Shown here piece by piece: positions 52,399-61,052 of a DNA stretch of 64,000 nt; position 1 is the first letter of the stretch; each line of letters starts with the position of its first letter. The notes beneath the pieces are model-generated. The model did no database searches. It was not told the origin of the DNA and saw only the letters and a program-made list of their open reading frames with translations. The stretch is taken from positions 1 through 64,000 of the forward strand of contig NZ_OMKE01000040.1 in the NCBI RefSeq assembly GCF_900299535.1. Reading direction: 5' to 3'. The DNA comes from Aquimarina aquimarini (lineage in GTDB: Bacteria > Bacteroidota > Bacteroidia > Flavobacteriales > Flavobacteriaceae). The position numbers were made by a program, and so were the translations under genes.

Positions 52399-53742
52399 TT
52401 ATATACCTGTATAATTAGAAGGAGTGATCTGCTTTAATTCAGATTTTATAGTATCGGTTACTTCAAGGGTTTCTATAAAATCAGCAATAGAGTGCTGATT
52501 TATTTTTTCGTTGGTACGAGTAAGTCCTTTTAATGCCTCATAAGGATTAGGGTACCCCTCTCTTCTTAAGATAGTTTGTATAGCTTCTGCAACTACTGCC
52601 CAATTGTTTTCAAGATCCTCAGCAAATTTTTCTTCATTTAGCAAGAGTTTGTTCAAGCCTTTTAATGTAGCCTGAAAAGCAATTATTGTATGACCAAAAG
52701 GTACTCCTATGTTTCTAAGTACGGTACTATCAGTAAGGTCACGTTGTAATCTGCTTACAGGTAATTTTGCGGCAAGGTGTTCAAATAATGCATTGGCAAT
52801 CCCTAGATTTCCTTCGCTATTTTCAAAATCAATAGGATTTACCTTATGTGGCATGGCAGAAGATCCTACTTCTCCTTTTTTTATTTTTTGTTTAAAGTAA
52901 TCCATAGACACATATGTCCATACATCGCGATCTAGATCAAGTATAATAGTGTTAATACGTTTAAGACCATCAAACAATGCGGCCATATGATCATAGTGCT
53001 CAATTTGAGTAGTAGGAAAAGAATGATGTAATCCTAATTTTTCTTGCACAAATCGAGTGCCAAAGGCTTTCCAGTCTATAGCTGGGTATGCTACCTTATG
53101 AGCATTGTAATTACCTGTTGCACCACCAAATTTTGCCGCACTAGGAATATCGTTAAGTAGATCAAACTGTGCTTCAATTCTAGTAACATATACCTGAAAC
53201 TCTTTTCCTAATCGGGTAGGAGACGCTGGTTGCCCATGTGTACGAGCAAGCATAGGTATAGTAGCCCATTCTTTGACAAGAGATTTTAATTTATCCAGCA
53301 ATGCGGTGTACTCTGGGATATAAACACTGTTGATTGCCTCTTTAATACTTAGCGGTACCGCAGTATTATTGATATCCTGAGAAGTTAATCCAAAATGAAT
53401 AAACTCTTTGTATTGTTGTAGCCCTAGTACATCAAATTTTTCTTTGATAAAATACTCTACAGCTTTTACATCATGATTTGTTACTTTTTCGATATCCTTT
53501 ATCGCTTGGGCATCATCACTAGAAAAAGAAGTATAGATAGCTCTTAATTTATCAAATAGAGAAGTATCTATACTTTTAAGTTGTGGTAGTGGTAACTCGC
53601 ACAGTGCAATAAAATATTCAATTTCTACGAGCACTCGATATTTTATCAAGGCTTCTTCACTAAAAAATGCACTAAGAGATTGGGTCTTTGATGCATAACG
53701 CCCATCAATAGGAGAGATCGCTTGCAAAGGAAATAATGACAT
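52399..53742 (-). CDS. purB: adenylosuccinate lyase
   Basis: This 447-residue protein carries the fumarase/aspartase superfamily signature 'GSSAMPHKVNPIDFEN', the N-terminal 'LQAISPIDGRYASKTQSL' typical of PurB, 'FIHFGLTSQDINNTA', and 'PMLARTHGQPASPTRLGKEF' with the catalytic His. It cleaves SAICAR and adenylosuccinate in purine synthesis. Length and motifs are normal. It is the third gene of a minus-strand run after a Sir2 deacylase and a HEAT-like protein. Confidence 0.97.
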   Translation of the reverse strand: MSLFPLQAISPIDGRYASKTQSLSAFFSEEALIKYRVLVEIEYFIALCELPLPQLKSIDTSLFDKLRAIYTSFSSDDAQAIKDIEKVTNHDVKAVEYFIKEKFDVLGLQQYKEFIHFGLTSQDINNTAVPLSIKEAINSVYIPEYTALLDKLKSLVKEWATIPMLARTHGQPASPTRLGKEFQVYVTRIEAQFDLLNDIPSAAKFGGATGNYNAHKVAYPAIDWKAFGTRFVQEKLGLHHSFPTTQIEHYDHMAALFDGLKRINTIILDLDRDVWTYVSMDYFKQKIKKGEVGSSAMPHKVNPIDFENSEGNLGIANALFEHLAAKLPVSRLQRDLTDSTVLRNIGVPFGHTIIAFQATLKGLNKLLLNEEKFAEDLENNWAVVAEAIQTILRREGYPNPYEALKGLTRTNEKINQHSIADFIETLEVTDTIKSELKQITPSNYTGI

Positions 53743-53850
53743 AGTTTTATTTTTTGAAGCCGCAAAGATAATTCAATTAATTACCAATTACGAACGACAG
53801 TCCATGAATTTTATAAGCAAGATGTTTTTAGATATGTATGATATAGGTAT

Positions 53851-54411
53851 CTATGCTTTGTTTATTTTTTTTAGGATCATACGAGCTCTGGCCTTATAAG
53901 CAGCACTACCAGTATTGTAATTATTTTCTAATGTTACCTTAAGCTCAGGGTGTACCCAGTCAAATTCTGTACCTAATAAATATAAAGAAGTCATAGCATA
54001 TGCTTTTGGTGCTACTTTTTGATCGGTAATTAGCCAATCAAAACAGATTTCTGTCATTCTCTCTCTATACGGGGTGGTAAGAGAAGTTATTACGGCATCA
54101 TTTTTTGTTTGGTAATAGGCAATAATAAGGTATTCAAATATTTTAGCCATAGGTCTTACTGCTGGATGGCGATATACCATAGCGGCCATATCTGTAAGTT
54201 GATCTAGGTAAGGTAGTATAATATCAAGTTTGTGTTTGCATAAAAATTCAAGCCCCCAGGAGGCTCTACAGGATATCTCATCATCTACTCGAGCGCAAAT
54301 AGCCAGTAGTTGTGGGAGTAAAGAAGGTTGATCGAGTACTAGAGTAGCAAAATACTTTCTTTTTTCACGAGAGTGATCAATAGTAGTTAATATATCTTCT
54401 AGAGCCATCAT
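53851..54411 (-). CDS. conserved helical-repeat (HEAT-like) protein
   Basis: This 186-residue protein is made of alpha-helical pairs without a signal peptide: 'KRKYFATLVLDQPSLLPQLLAICARVDDEISCRASWGLEFLCKHKLDIILPYLDQL'. It looks like an Armadillo/HEAT-like solenoid. It lies directly upstream of purB (108 bases) and 20 bases after a Sir2-type deacylase gene on the same strand. Homologues are sometimes labelled by their purB neighbour in databases, but nothing in the sequence indicates lyase activity. Confidence 0.7.
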   Translation of the reverse strand: MMALEDILTTIDHSREKRKYFATLVLDQPSLLPQLLAICARVDDEISCRASWGLEFLCKHKLDIILPYLDQLTDMAAMVYRHPAVRPMAKIFEYLIIAYYQTKNDAVITSLTTPYRERMTEICFDWLITDQKVAPKAYAMTSLYLLGTEFDWVHPELKVTLENNYNTGSAAYKARARMILKKINKA

Positions 54412-54431
54412 AAAACATTCGTGTTATTGGA

Positions 54432-55109
54432 TTATTTTAATAAAGTATCTACAACTTTACCAACCCCAGTAGTCGCTTTTTCTGCTAGGATAGTAAGATT
54501 TGTAGTAGGATCGATCGATGGGTTGGGATCTATAAAATATACGGGTATCTGTTTGGGTGCGTATTGCAGTAAGCTAGCCGCAGGGTATACCTGCATAGAA
54601 GTACCAATGATAATAAGAATATCTGCCTGCTCTGTGATTTGTATGGCAGTTTCTATCATGGGTACATCCTCACCAAACCATACAATATGAGGACGCAATT
54701 GTGATGTATGTATACAATGATCACCTAGGGTAAGATCATGTTTCCAGTCTAGAACAATGGTTTCATCAAACTGACTCCTTACCTTTAGCAGTTCACCATG
54801 TAGATGTACTACAGAGGTACTACCAGCTCGCTCGTGCAGGTCATCTACATTTTGTGTAATGATAGTAACCTTATGTTGTTGTTCTAGTGCTACCAGATCA
54901 AAATGAGCTTTGTTTGGGTGTACCGTATGCAATTGGCTACGTCTCTTATTATAAAAATCGAGTACAAGCTCAGGATTGTTTTTCCATCCCTGTGGCGAGG
55001 CTACCTCCATAATATCATGCCCTTCCCAGAGCCCATTTGCATCTCTAAAAGTATTGATGCCACTTTCTGCACTTATTCCTGCTCCTGTAAGTACTACTAT
55101 ATTTTGCAT
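54432..55109 (-). CDS. Sir2-family NAD-dependent deacylase
   Basis: This 225-residue protein has sirtuin motifs in order: 'VVLTGAGISAESGINTFRDANGLW', 'TIITQNVDDLHERAGSTSVVHLHGEL' with the catalytic His, 'RPHIVWFGEDVP', 'ILIIIGTSMQVYPAASLL' and 'VYFIDPNP'. The four zinc-binding cysteines of classical sirtuins are not found between HLHGEL and RPHIVWF. The segment 'FYNKRRSQLHTVHPNKAH' has Tyr and Arg placed as in SIRT5/CobB-type desuccinylases (Y-x2-R). It probably removes acyl groups from lysines, using NAD. Confidence 0.92.
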   Translation of the reverse strand: MQNIVVLTGAGISAESGINTFRDANGLWEGHDIMEVASPQGWKNNPELVLDFYNKRRSQLHTVHPNKAHFDLVALEQQHKVTIITQNVDDLHERAGSTSVVHLHGELLKVRSQFDETIVLDWKHDLTLGDHCIHTSQLRPHIVWFGEDVPMIETAIQITEQADILIIIGTSMQVYPAASLLQYAPKQIPVYFIDPNPSIDPTTNLTILAEKATTGVGKVVDTLLK

Positions 55110-55561
55110 ATCTCTTTATTATTTATGGTATACAAACTTAGATAAGTTCTATTGTATAAAGTGGGTTAAAACTATTCAAAATTATTGAATATACAAGAGC
55201 GGCTTTTTTTTAGTTTTAATTCTTGATATAGAGGCGTATTATGTCTGTTATATCTTTATAGAAGGAAGTCGTTTAGGGGGTGTTTTATCGATTTTTTTAA
55301 ACAGATAAACGTCATTTTTGCTTTTTTTTAACAAAATCAAAATAATACTGTTAATTGCTTAAATTTTGTGTAAACATACTTTTTTCCGATAAAAAGCGTT
55401 TTAATACCGATGAAGTGCAGTATGCAACTAATTGATCATGAAGCATTTCCTCAGTAATATTACGGTTTTACCGTATACAAGAAAGTGCCTTAATGTCCTA
55501 TCTTGTCGGTATAACAACTCAACGACAATCCATCAACACAAAATTACTAAACGATTACCCT
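55110..55561. other. intergenic region, nothing recognised
   Basis: This AT-rich 452-bp stretch separates two divergent transcription units. I see no gene, RNA or repeat in it. A Bacteroidota promoter for the LytTR gene should lie here but I could not identify a clear one. Confidence 0.5.
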
Positions 55562-56299
55562 ATGAAATATCCGTATGTAATAATAGATAACGACAAAAAA
55601 ATAGCAAATTCTATACAAATTTCTCTAGAAGAAAAACCTAATTATATCTGTACAGGAATTGCAAAAAATGAGCAAGAAGCGCTAGACCTAATTTTAGAGA
55701 GAAGACCTAGAATTGTTTTTCTAGAACCAGAGGTGCCAGGTATGCACGGTGATAAGACCAAGTTTTCTTTGATGACAGAACTCTCTAAATATATATCAAG
55801 ACTCCCTGAATTTGTAATTATTACCAAAACGGCTGATTATGCTATAGAGGGGATACGTAATAGGATTATGGATTATGTTCTTAAGCCGTTTTGCAAGCGG
55901 CAAATCGCCAAGACCTTACTTAGGTTTGAAAAAGACTTTGATCAGGCAGGAGATCATACGCTATGCTTTAGGTCTTATGGTGATTACAGATTTGTAGATG
56001 TAGATGATGTACTCTACCTAAAAGCAGATAATAATACTACAGATTTTATTATGAGTAATGGCAATAAGGTAGAAGCGTTTAAAACCTTAAAACATTTTCA
56101 GCAATTATTGCCCGATCATTTTGTGCGGATTCATAATAGTTATATTATAAATACCGATTATGTCTCGAGGATACATTTTGGCAAAGCCAAATGTGCTATA
56201 AAAAATTCTGATGCGCTGATTCCTTTTTCAAAATCATATAAAAACAATGTAGAAGAGATAAAAGACTCGTTGGCAAAAAAAAGTTTAATCTTTATATAA
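55562..56299 (+). CDS. LytTR-family regulator with Glu at the phospho-acceptor site
   Basis: This 245-residue protein is read from ATG 55562 (MKYPYVIIDNDKKIAN). The frame to 55493 adds 23 residues without character. The receiver-like domain keeps an acidic cluster (IIDNDKK), Thr ('VIITKTADYAIEG') and Lys ('YVLKPFC'). The phospho-acceptor strand reads 'RIVFLEPEVPG', with Glu where LytTR regulators have Asp (FLDIxMPG). The LytTR domain is intact ('LKADNNTTDFIMSNGNKVEAFKTLKHFQQLLPDHFVRIHNSYIINTDYVSRI'). No kinase gene is adjacent. It may be constitutively active or controlled by something other than phosphorylation. Confidence 0.9.
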   Translation: MKYPYVIIDNDKKIANSIQISLEEKPNYICTGIAKNEQEALDLILERRPRIVFLEPEVPGMHGDKTKFSLMTELSKYISRLPEFVIITKTADYAIEGIRNRIMDYVLKPFCKRQIAKTLLRFEKDFDQAGDHTLCFRSYGDYRFVDVDDVLYLKADNNTTDFIMSNGNKVEAFKTLKHFQQLLPDHFVRIHNSYIINTDYVSRIHFGKAKCAIKNSDALIPFSKSYKNNVEEIKDSLAKKSLIFI

Positions 56300-56713
56300 T
56301 AACGCTATAGGGTTATAAAAAATGTCGACCGATGAATTGTAAGATTTATCGGTTTTTTTTGTAGGATAACGGTGCTTTTTGTGTTAAGATATCATTAGTA
56401 AATAATTTCCTACAAAAATAAGAAGACCAAAATACGACCATTTACTCGTATAAGCTGTTCAAGTACTATCCACGGGGGTCTAAGTACTAAACACTCTTTA
56501 ATATATTAGGCATCTGGGCAGAATCAAACTACATTTGTAGTGTACAATTAGAGATACAAAATGACAAGAAAAAATGTAAGAAGTAACTCTAACAAAAAAA
56601 TAAAATCACTTGCGCAAGTGAATCGAAACAGAAACATAATAACTAATTAACCCCCCAAAAAGGCAAGAGCCTTTTGTAAGAAATTAAGTTTAAAAAATTA
56701 AAAGACTAAGATT
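56300..56713. other. leader region with promoter-like box, short ORF and hairpins
   Basis: The 414-bp stretch holds a TACATTTG box (56530-56537) matching the Bacteroidota -7 consensus TAnnTTTG. A 29-codon basic frame follows (56561-56650, MTRKNVRSNSNKKIKSLAQV...). It contains a perfect 16-base palindrome TCACTTGCGCAAGTGA (56606-56621), and an AAAAGGC-AAGA-GCCTTTT hairpin (56658-56675) lies after it. Together they look like the promoter and untranslated leader of the small lipoprotein gene at 56714. Confidence 0.55.
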
Positions 56714-56866
56714 ATGAAAACTATCAAAACATTATTCGCAATATTATTTTTAAGTACATTTTTTATCGCTTGTGAAGCTGATACCGTAAATGATGAGGTT
56801 GGAATTGAAATAGAAGATACTTTTGGAGAGGATGAAGCAGATGAAGTATCCGTGCCACAAGGTTAA
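56714..56866 (+). CDS. 50-residue acidic lipoprotein
   Basis: This short frame encodes MKTIKTLFAILFLSTFFIAC, a lipoprotein signal with Cys20, followed by a very acidic 30-residue tail (EADTVNDEVG, then EDTFGEDEADEVSVPQG). The signal peptide, the tight terminator downstream (56905-56937) and a promoter-like leader upstream make it a credible gene. It lies directly before the TPR kinase gene, which also starts as a lipoprotein-like protein, so it may be a membrane-surface signal or modulator of that kinase. That function is a guess. Confidence 0.75.
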   Translation: MKTIKTLFAILFLSTFFIACEADTVNDEVGIEIEDTFGEDEADEVSVPQG

Positions 56867-56904
56867 TTGTAGATTAAGTAAAAAATTAATTTTCAAGAAG
56901 TGAT

Positions 56905-56937
56905 AAAAAAGCTCTAATTTAGTTTAGAGCTTTTTTC
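56905..56937 (+). terminator. terminator after the small lipoprotein gene
   Basis: AAAAAAGCTCTAA and TTAGAGCTTTTTT form a strong stem-loop with a T6 tail, 38 bases after the stop and about 40 bases before the kinase start. Confidence 0.9.
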
Positions 56938-56979
56938 ATTATATATAATTGTTTACTTTAGAAGTAAAAATAATCAAAG

Positions 56980-59055
56980 ATGCTTAAAACCTTATATCGA
57001 TTAGTTATCGTTCTTTTGCTTATGGCTGGTTGTGATACTAACAATAAGCCTATAGAGAGTAAAAAACTAAAAACCAATTTGATCAATTCTTATATAAAAA
57101 AAGCGAAGGATACCAATAATACTATTGAGGATAGAAAAGAAAACTTAGATAAAGCTTATAGTATTAATGCTACATTGGATGATGATTCTTTTAAAATTCA
57201 AAAACTACGAGAAATATCTTTTCGATATTATCACTTAAAGGATCATGATAGGTATAAAGGTTTGAATGAGAAAGCTTTAAAGTTAGCGAAAACCATTAGT
57301 GATTCTCTAGAGATGGCAGAATCGTATACTTATTTAGGGATATATTATAGAAAATCAAAATCAGAATTGGATCTGGCACTACAGAATTTTCATGAAGCTG
57401 ATAAAATTTATAAATCCTTAGATCCTAAAAAATATGAACCAAAAGATTATTTGTTTGATCATGGGAAAACGTTGATAGATATAGCAAGAATACAACAAAA
57501 AGCTAAAGATTATACAGAAAGTGAAGCTACTACAATTAAAGCAATTAAAAAATTTGAGTTAGCAGAAAATAATCAATATTTACCTTTGTGCTATACTAAT
57601 TTAGGAATAGTAGCAAAATATTTGGAAAATTATGATAAAGCAATTGAATATCATTTAAAAGCGATAGAATATAGTAAAGGGACAGATAAAGAAATTCTAC
57701 AAACATTGACTTCTTATAATAATATAGGAACGGTATATAAATCACAAAAAGAATATAATAAAGCAAAAGAATATTATCATAAAGGGTTATCATATAAAGA
57801 GTTTTTAGATAAAAACCCAAGAAGAAATGCAAGGTTGATTGATAATTTAGCCTATGTGAATTTTTTATCTAAAGACATGACAGAGATTCCTGATCTGTTT
57901 TATAAAGCCTTAAAAATACGGGATAGTATTGATGATAAATATGGTATGGCAACCAATACTTTACACCTAGCAGAGTATTATCATTCTGTAGGAAAAGATA
58001 GTATTGCACAACAGTATGCAGAACAATCCCGTGATATATCTTTAGATTTAAAAAATAATGAAGAATTATTAAAAGCGTATCAATTATTATCTGAGGTGTC
58101 AAATAGTGATACAGGCTTACAATATGCCAATACATATATACAATTAAACGATAGTTTGATCAAAGAAGAGCGATTGTTTAGAGATAAATTTGCTCGTATA
58201 AAGTTTGAAACAGAAGAAATTGTAGAAAAAAACCAACAAATAAGCAAAGAGAATCAAATCTTGATTATTACTATACTGGGCTTGACTGCTTTGTTTTTGT
58301 TGGGGTATATCATTTTTAAACAACAACAAAGCAATAAAGAATTGCTATTTGCGCAAACCCAGCAAGAGTCTAATGAGGAGATTTATCGATTGCTACTCAA
58401 TCAACAGGTAAAACTAGAAGAAGGTAGGCAGATGGAGCAGCAACGTATGTCTGAAGAATTGCATGATGGTGTGTTGGGTAGATTATTTGGGGTACGGCTT
58501 AGTCTAGATGGGATCAACCAGCGTGCCAATGATGGGTTTACAGAGGCAAGAAATAAATATATAGATGAGCTCAAGGCTATAGAAAAAGAAATACGATTGA
58601 TCTCTCATGATTTGGGGGCAGAGACCTTGCCGTCTGATGTTGCGTATATAGATGCTGTAGAAAATATGATCAAAGATTTATGCGGGGTGCATAATTTAGA
58701 TTTTGAGTTTAATAATGCAGAAGAGATTGATTGGGAGGAGATAGATGATCAGAAAAAGGTAAACTTTTTTAGAATTTTGCAGGAATCTATGCAGAATATT
58801 TTTAAACATGCACAGGCCAGTACTATAAAAATTAATTTTGATTTTGTGGATGATACCATAAATCTTACTATTTTAGATGATGGAATAGGTTTCAAAACAA
58901 ATAAGGTTAAAAAAGGAATTGGTTTAAAAAATATTACCTCCAGAGTTAACCAGATGAATGGAGAAGTTCAGTTTTTAAGCAACGAGAATTCGGGAACCAC
59001 CGTATCAGTACGTGTACCGATACCTTCTAGAGTAGAAGAATTGTACGAAGAGTAA
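56980..59055 (+). CDS. TPR-containing sensor histidine kinase
   Basis: This 691-residue protein has a lipoprotein-like signal (LLLMAGC, Cys18). A long run of TPR-like helices follows (about 70-380; 'LPLCYTNLGIVAKYLENYDKAIEYHLKAIEYS', 'TSYNNIGTVYKSQKEYNKAKEYYHKGL'). Next come one membrane helix ('ILIITILGLTALFLLGYIIF'), a coiled coil and a NarX-type kinase core with the phospho-acceptor His in 'MSEELHDGVLGRLFGVRLSL'. An HATPase domain ends the protein ('ESMQNIFKHAQAS', 'LDDGIGFKTN', 'GIGLKNITSRV'). It should phosphorylate the response regulator encoded 80 bases downstream. The periplasmic TPR domain probably binds a protein or peptide signal. Confidence 0.92.
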   Translation: MLKTLYRLVIVLLLMAGCDTNNKPIESKKLKTNLINSYIKKAKDTNNTIEDRKENLDKAYSINATLDDDSFKIQKLREISFRYYHLKDHDRYKGLNEKALKLAKTISDSLEMAESYTYLGIYYRKSKSELDLALQNFHEADKIYKSLDPKKYEPKDYLFDHGKTLIDIARIQQKAKDYTESEATTIKAIKKFELAENNQYLPLCYTNLGIVAKYLENYDKAIEYHLKAIEYSKGTDKEILQTLTSYNNIGTVYKSQKEYNKAKEYYHKGLSYKEFLDKNPRRNARLIDNLAYVNFLSKDMTEIPDLFYKALKIRDSIDDKYGMATNTLHLAEYYHSVGKDSIAQQYAEQSRDISLDLKNNEELLKAYQLLSEVSNSDTGLQYANTYIQLNDSLIKEERLFRDKFARIKFETEEIVEKNQQISKENQILIITILGLTALFLLGYIIFKQQQSNKELLFAQTQQESNEEIYRLLLNQQVKLEEGRQMEQQRMSEELHDGVLGRLFGVRLSLDGINQRANDGFTEARNKYIDELKAIEKEIRLISHDLGAETLPSDVAYIDAVENMIKDLCGVHNLDFEFNNAEEIDWEEIDDQKKVNFFRILQESMQNIFKHAQASTIKINFDFVDDTINLTILDDGIGFKTNKVKKGIGLKNITSRVNQMNGEVQFLSNENSGTTVSVRVPIPSRVEELYEE

Positions 59056-59135
59056 TGATATATACTATTTTTTAGATAGCAGAGTTACTTAGTATGGGCA
59101 AAATTTTTAAAACCTAAAAAACAAATTTTTTTAAG

Positions 59136-59807
59136 ATGAAAAAAAAGTTAAAAGTTCTTATGATCGATGATCACCCTATGATTATCGAGGGGTATAAAAA
59201 TACCTTGTTAGGAGAAAATCAAAAAGAATATCAAATTAAAATAGATATAGCATCCAATTGTGATGATGCATATGCGAGTATAGTAAAATCATCAGAATCG
59301 ATTCCTTATGATATGCTTTTTGTGGATATCAAATTACCACCTTCGTCTGATGGTTCTATAACTTCTGGAGAAGATTTGGCAAAACACGCAAAAGAATTAC
59401 TGCCAAAATCAAAGATCATTATATTGACCATGCATAGAGAGGATCATAGAATACATAATATTCTTAAAAATATAAATCCTTCTGGATTTTTGATCAAAAG
59501 TGATCTTACCTCTAGTGAGTTATTATTAGCGTTTAATAATATTATAAAAGGCAAGGCATATTACAGTGCAACAGTCAATGATCATTTTAGAAAAATGATG
59601 ACCAATAAGTTTTCTCTAGATGAGAAAAATCTTAAGATTTTATATCATTTATCTCGTGGGGTAAAGACCAAAAATCTTCCTAATTATGTGAGTCTATCTC
59701 TAAGTGCTATCGAGAAAAGAAAAAACCAGATCAAAGAAATGTTTTCTATTGCCAAAGCAGATGACCAAATGTTGCTAGAAGAAGCTAGAAAAAGAGGATT
59801 TATATAA
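59136..59807 (+). CDS. response regulator with NarL-like receiver and degenerate HTH
   Basis: This 223-residue protein has a receiver domain (about 1-130): 'VLMIDDHPMIIEGYKNTL', phospho-acceptor Asp in 'MLFVDIKLPP', 'IIILTMHRED' and Lys in 'GFLIKSDL'. The C-terminal region ('LKILYHLSRGVKTKNLPNYVSLSLSAIEKRKNQIKEMF') is an HTH resembling LuxR type but without the exact consensus. It is the probable partner of the TPR kinase immediately upstream. A terminator follows (59835-59866). Confidence 0.9.
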   Translation: MKKKLKVLMIDDHPMIIEGYKNTLLGENQKEYQIKIDIASNCDDAYASIVKSSESIPYDMLFVDIKLPPSSDGSITSGEDLAKHAKELLPKSKIIILTMHREDHRIHNILKNINPSGFLIKSDLTSSELLLAFNNIIKGKAYYSATVNDHFRKMMTNKFSLDEKNLKILYHLSRGVKTKNLPNYVSLSLSAIEKRKNQIKEMFSIAKADDQMLLEEARKRGFI

Positions 59808-59834
59808 AAAAACATATGGTATTACTAGATATAT

Positions 59835-59866
59835 AGAGGTTGTTTATAAAATAACCTCTTTTTTTT
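59835..59866 (+). terminator. terminator after the TPR kinase/regulator pair
   Basis: AGAGGTT and AACCTCT pair around an AT-rich loop and are followed by a run of eight T. Confidence 0.85.
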
Positions 59867-59968
59867 GGAGTATATTTATACAAGAAATAAGCATAAAGAG
59901 ATTAGGTAATAAAATGACTATTCTTGTTTATGCAAGTTTGTTATAGGGGCAGATAATCAAAGAAATCA

Positions 59969-61009
59969 ATGAAACTCAAAACTTTATTAGTACTACTAGT
60001 ACTCTCTGTGAGTGCAATAGCTCAGGAAGAATATACAATACGTGATTTTTCTACAAAATATATTGGTAAACTTACTATAGATCAGGGGCAAGAAGATCAT
60101 GTTTTTAAAAAAGGAACCATTGCTATCTATAGTAAATCATCAAACAAAAAAATGGTAGAAATCAAATCAGAAGAGTTGATTTTTGATGTAGATGATAACA
60201 AAGAAGTAAAAACCAATGTTCTAGAATTACCTTATGAAGAACAGAGTATTCTTATAAGTCAGGATTTTAATTTTGACGGGACACCAGATATAGCTATTAT
60301 GGATGGGCAACATAGTTGTTATCATGGGCCATCTTTTCAGATTTATTTAGATAAAAACAATGAGTTGGTTCACAGTAAAGAATTTACAAGACTAGGGCAG
60401 GAGTATTGCGGATTGTTTAAAATTGATGAAAAGAATAAAACCATTCATACAATGACCAAAAGTGGATGTTGTTGGCATCAATTTTCAACATTCAAAGTAA
60501 GAGAAGGGATTCCAAAACCAATTTTAGTGATAGAAGAAGACGCTATGAATCTACCGTATCTTACCACTACCACAAGGACATGGGATGGTGATACAGAAAC
60601 AAAAACTATCGAAAAATATATTGATCTAGAAGAAGAAGAGACGGTAAAAATCTTCTCATTTGAATTGCAGAAGAATCGCAAAAAAGTAATAGTCTTTACT
60701 CTTTATGGTACTGAGTTGAATTATATATTGCTTACAAACGATAAAGTAATTGAGTTTAATTACCCTGTGAGTTCTATAAGTGAAAATGTTGGTTTTCTTA
60801 TTAATAAAACCAAAGAGGAGTTAACCTTCAAAAATAAGGACGCTACGTATCAGGTTTATGATAAACAATCAAAGAATGGGATAAAAGAAGTTGGAGTTTT
60901 GGTAACAGTAAAAGGAAAAACATACGACCTCAAAGGAGATATAAAAACCGTAAAAGGAACTTTAAAAAATATAGATGTTGCTACATTAAATAACCTTACT
61001 ATAGAATAA
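59969..61009 (+). CDS. exported FG-GAP-loop protein, unknown function
   Basis: This 346-residue protein has a signal peptide ending at VSAIAQ. The segment 'ILISQDFNFDGTPDIAIMDGQHSCYHGPSFQIYLDKNNELVHSKEFTRLGQEYCGLFKID' carries a calcium-binding-type DFNFDGxPD loop. It continues to 'CCWHQFSTFKVREGIPKPILVIEEDA', which resembles XAC2610-like exported proteins. The C-terminal half is beta-rich and unassigned. A gene with a related DFNFDG loop is broken at 36.1-36.7 kb. It is probably periplasmic and co-oriented with the next gene 43 bases on. Confidence 0.7.
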   Translation: MKLKTLLVLLVLSVSAIAQEEYTIRDFSTKYIGKLTIDQGQEDHVFKKGTIAIYSKSSNKKMVEIKSEELIFDVDDNKEVKTNVLELPYEEQSILISQDFNFDGTPDIAIMDGQHSCYHGPSFQIYLDKNNELVHSKEFTRLGQEYCGLFKIDEKNKTIHTMTKSGCCWHQFSTFKVREGIPKPILVIEEDAMNLPYLTTTTRTWDGDTETKTIEKYIDLEEEETVKIFSFELQKNRKKVIVFTLYGTELNYILLTNDKVIEFNYPVSSISENVGFLINKTKEELTFKNKDATYQVYDKQSKNGIKEVGVLVTVKGKTYDLKGDIKTVKGTLKNIDVATLNNLTIE

Positions 61010-61052
61010 TTAGAGAATACACCTGGATTAAAATTTAAGACTCAAAAAAAGC

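Noticed and set aside
57596..58329. Three minus-strand frames inside the TPR kinase gene
   Set aside because: They are low-complexity Leu/Tyr/Ile-rich shadows of the Lys/Asn/Tyr-rich coding strand, with no start signals of their own.
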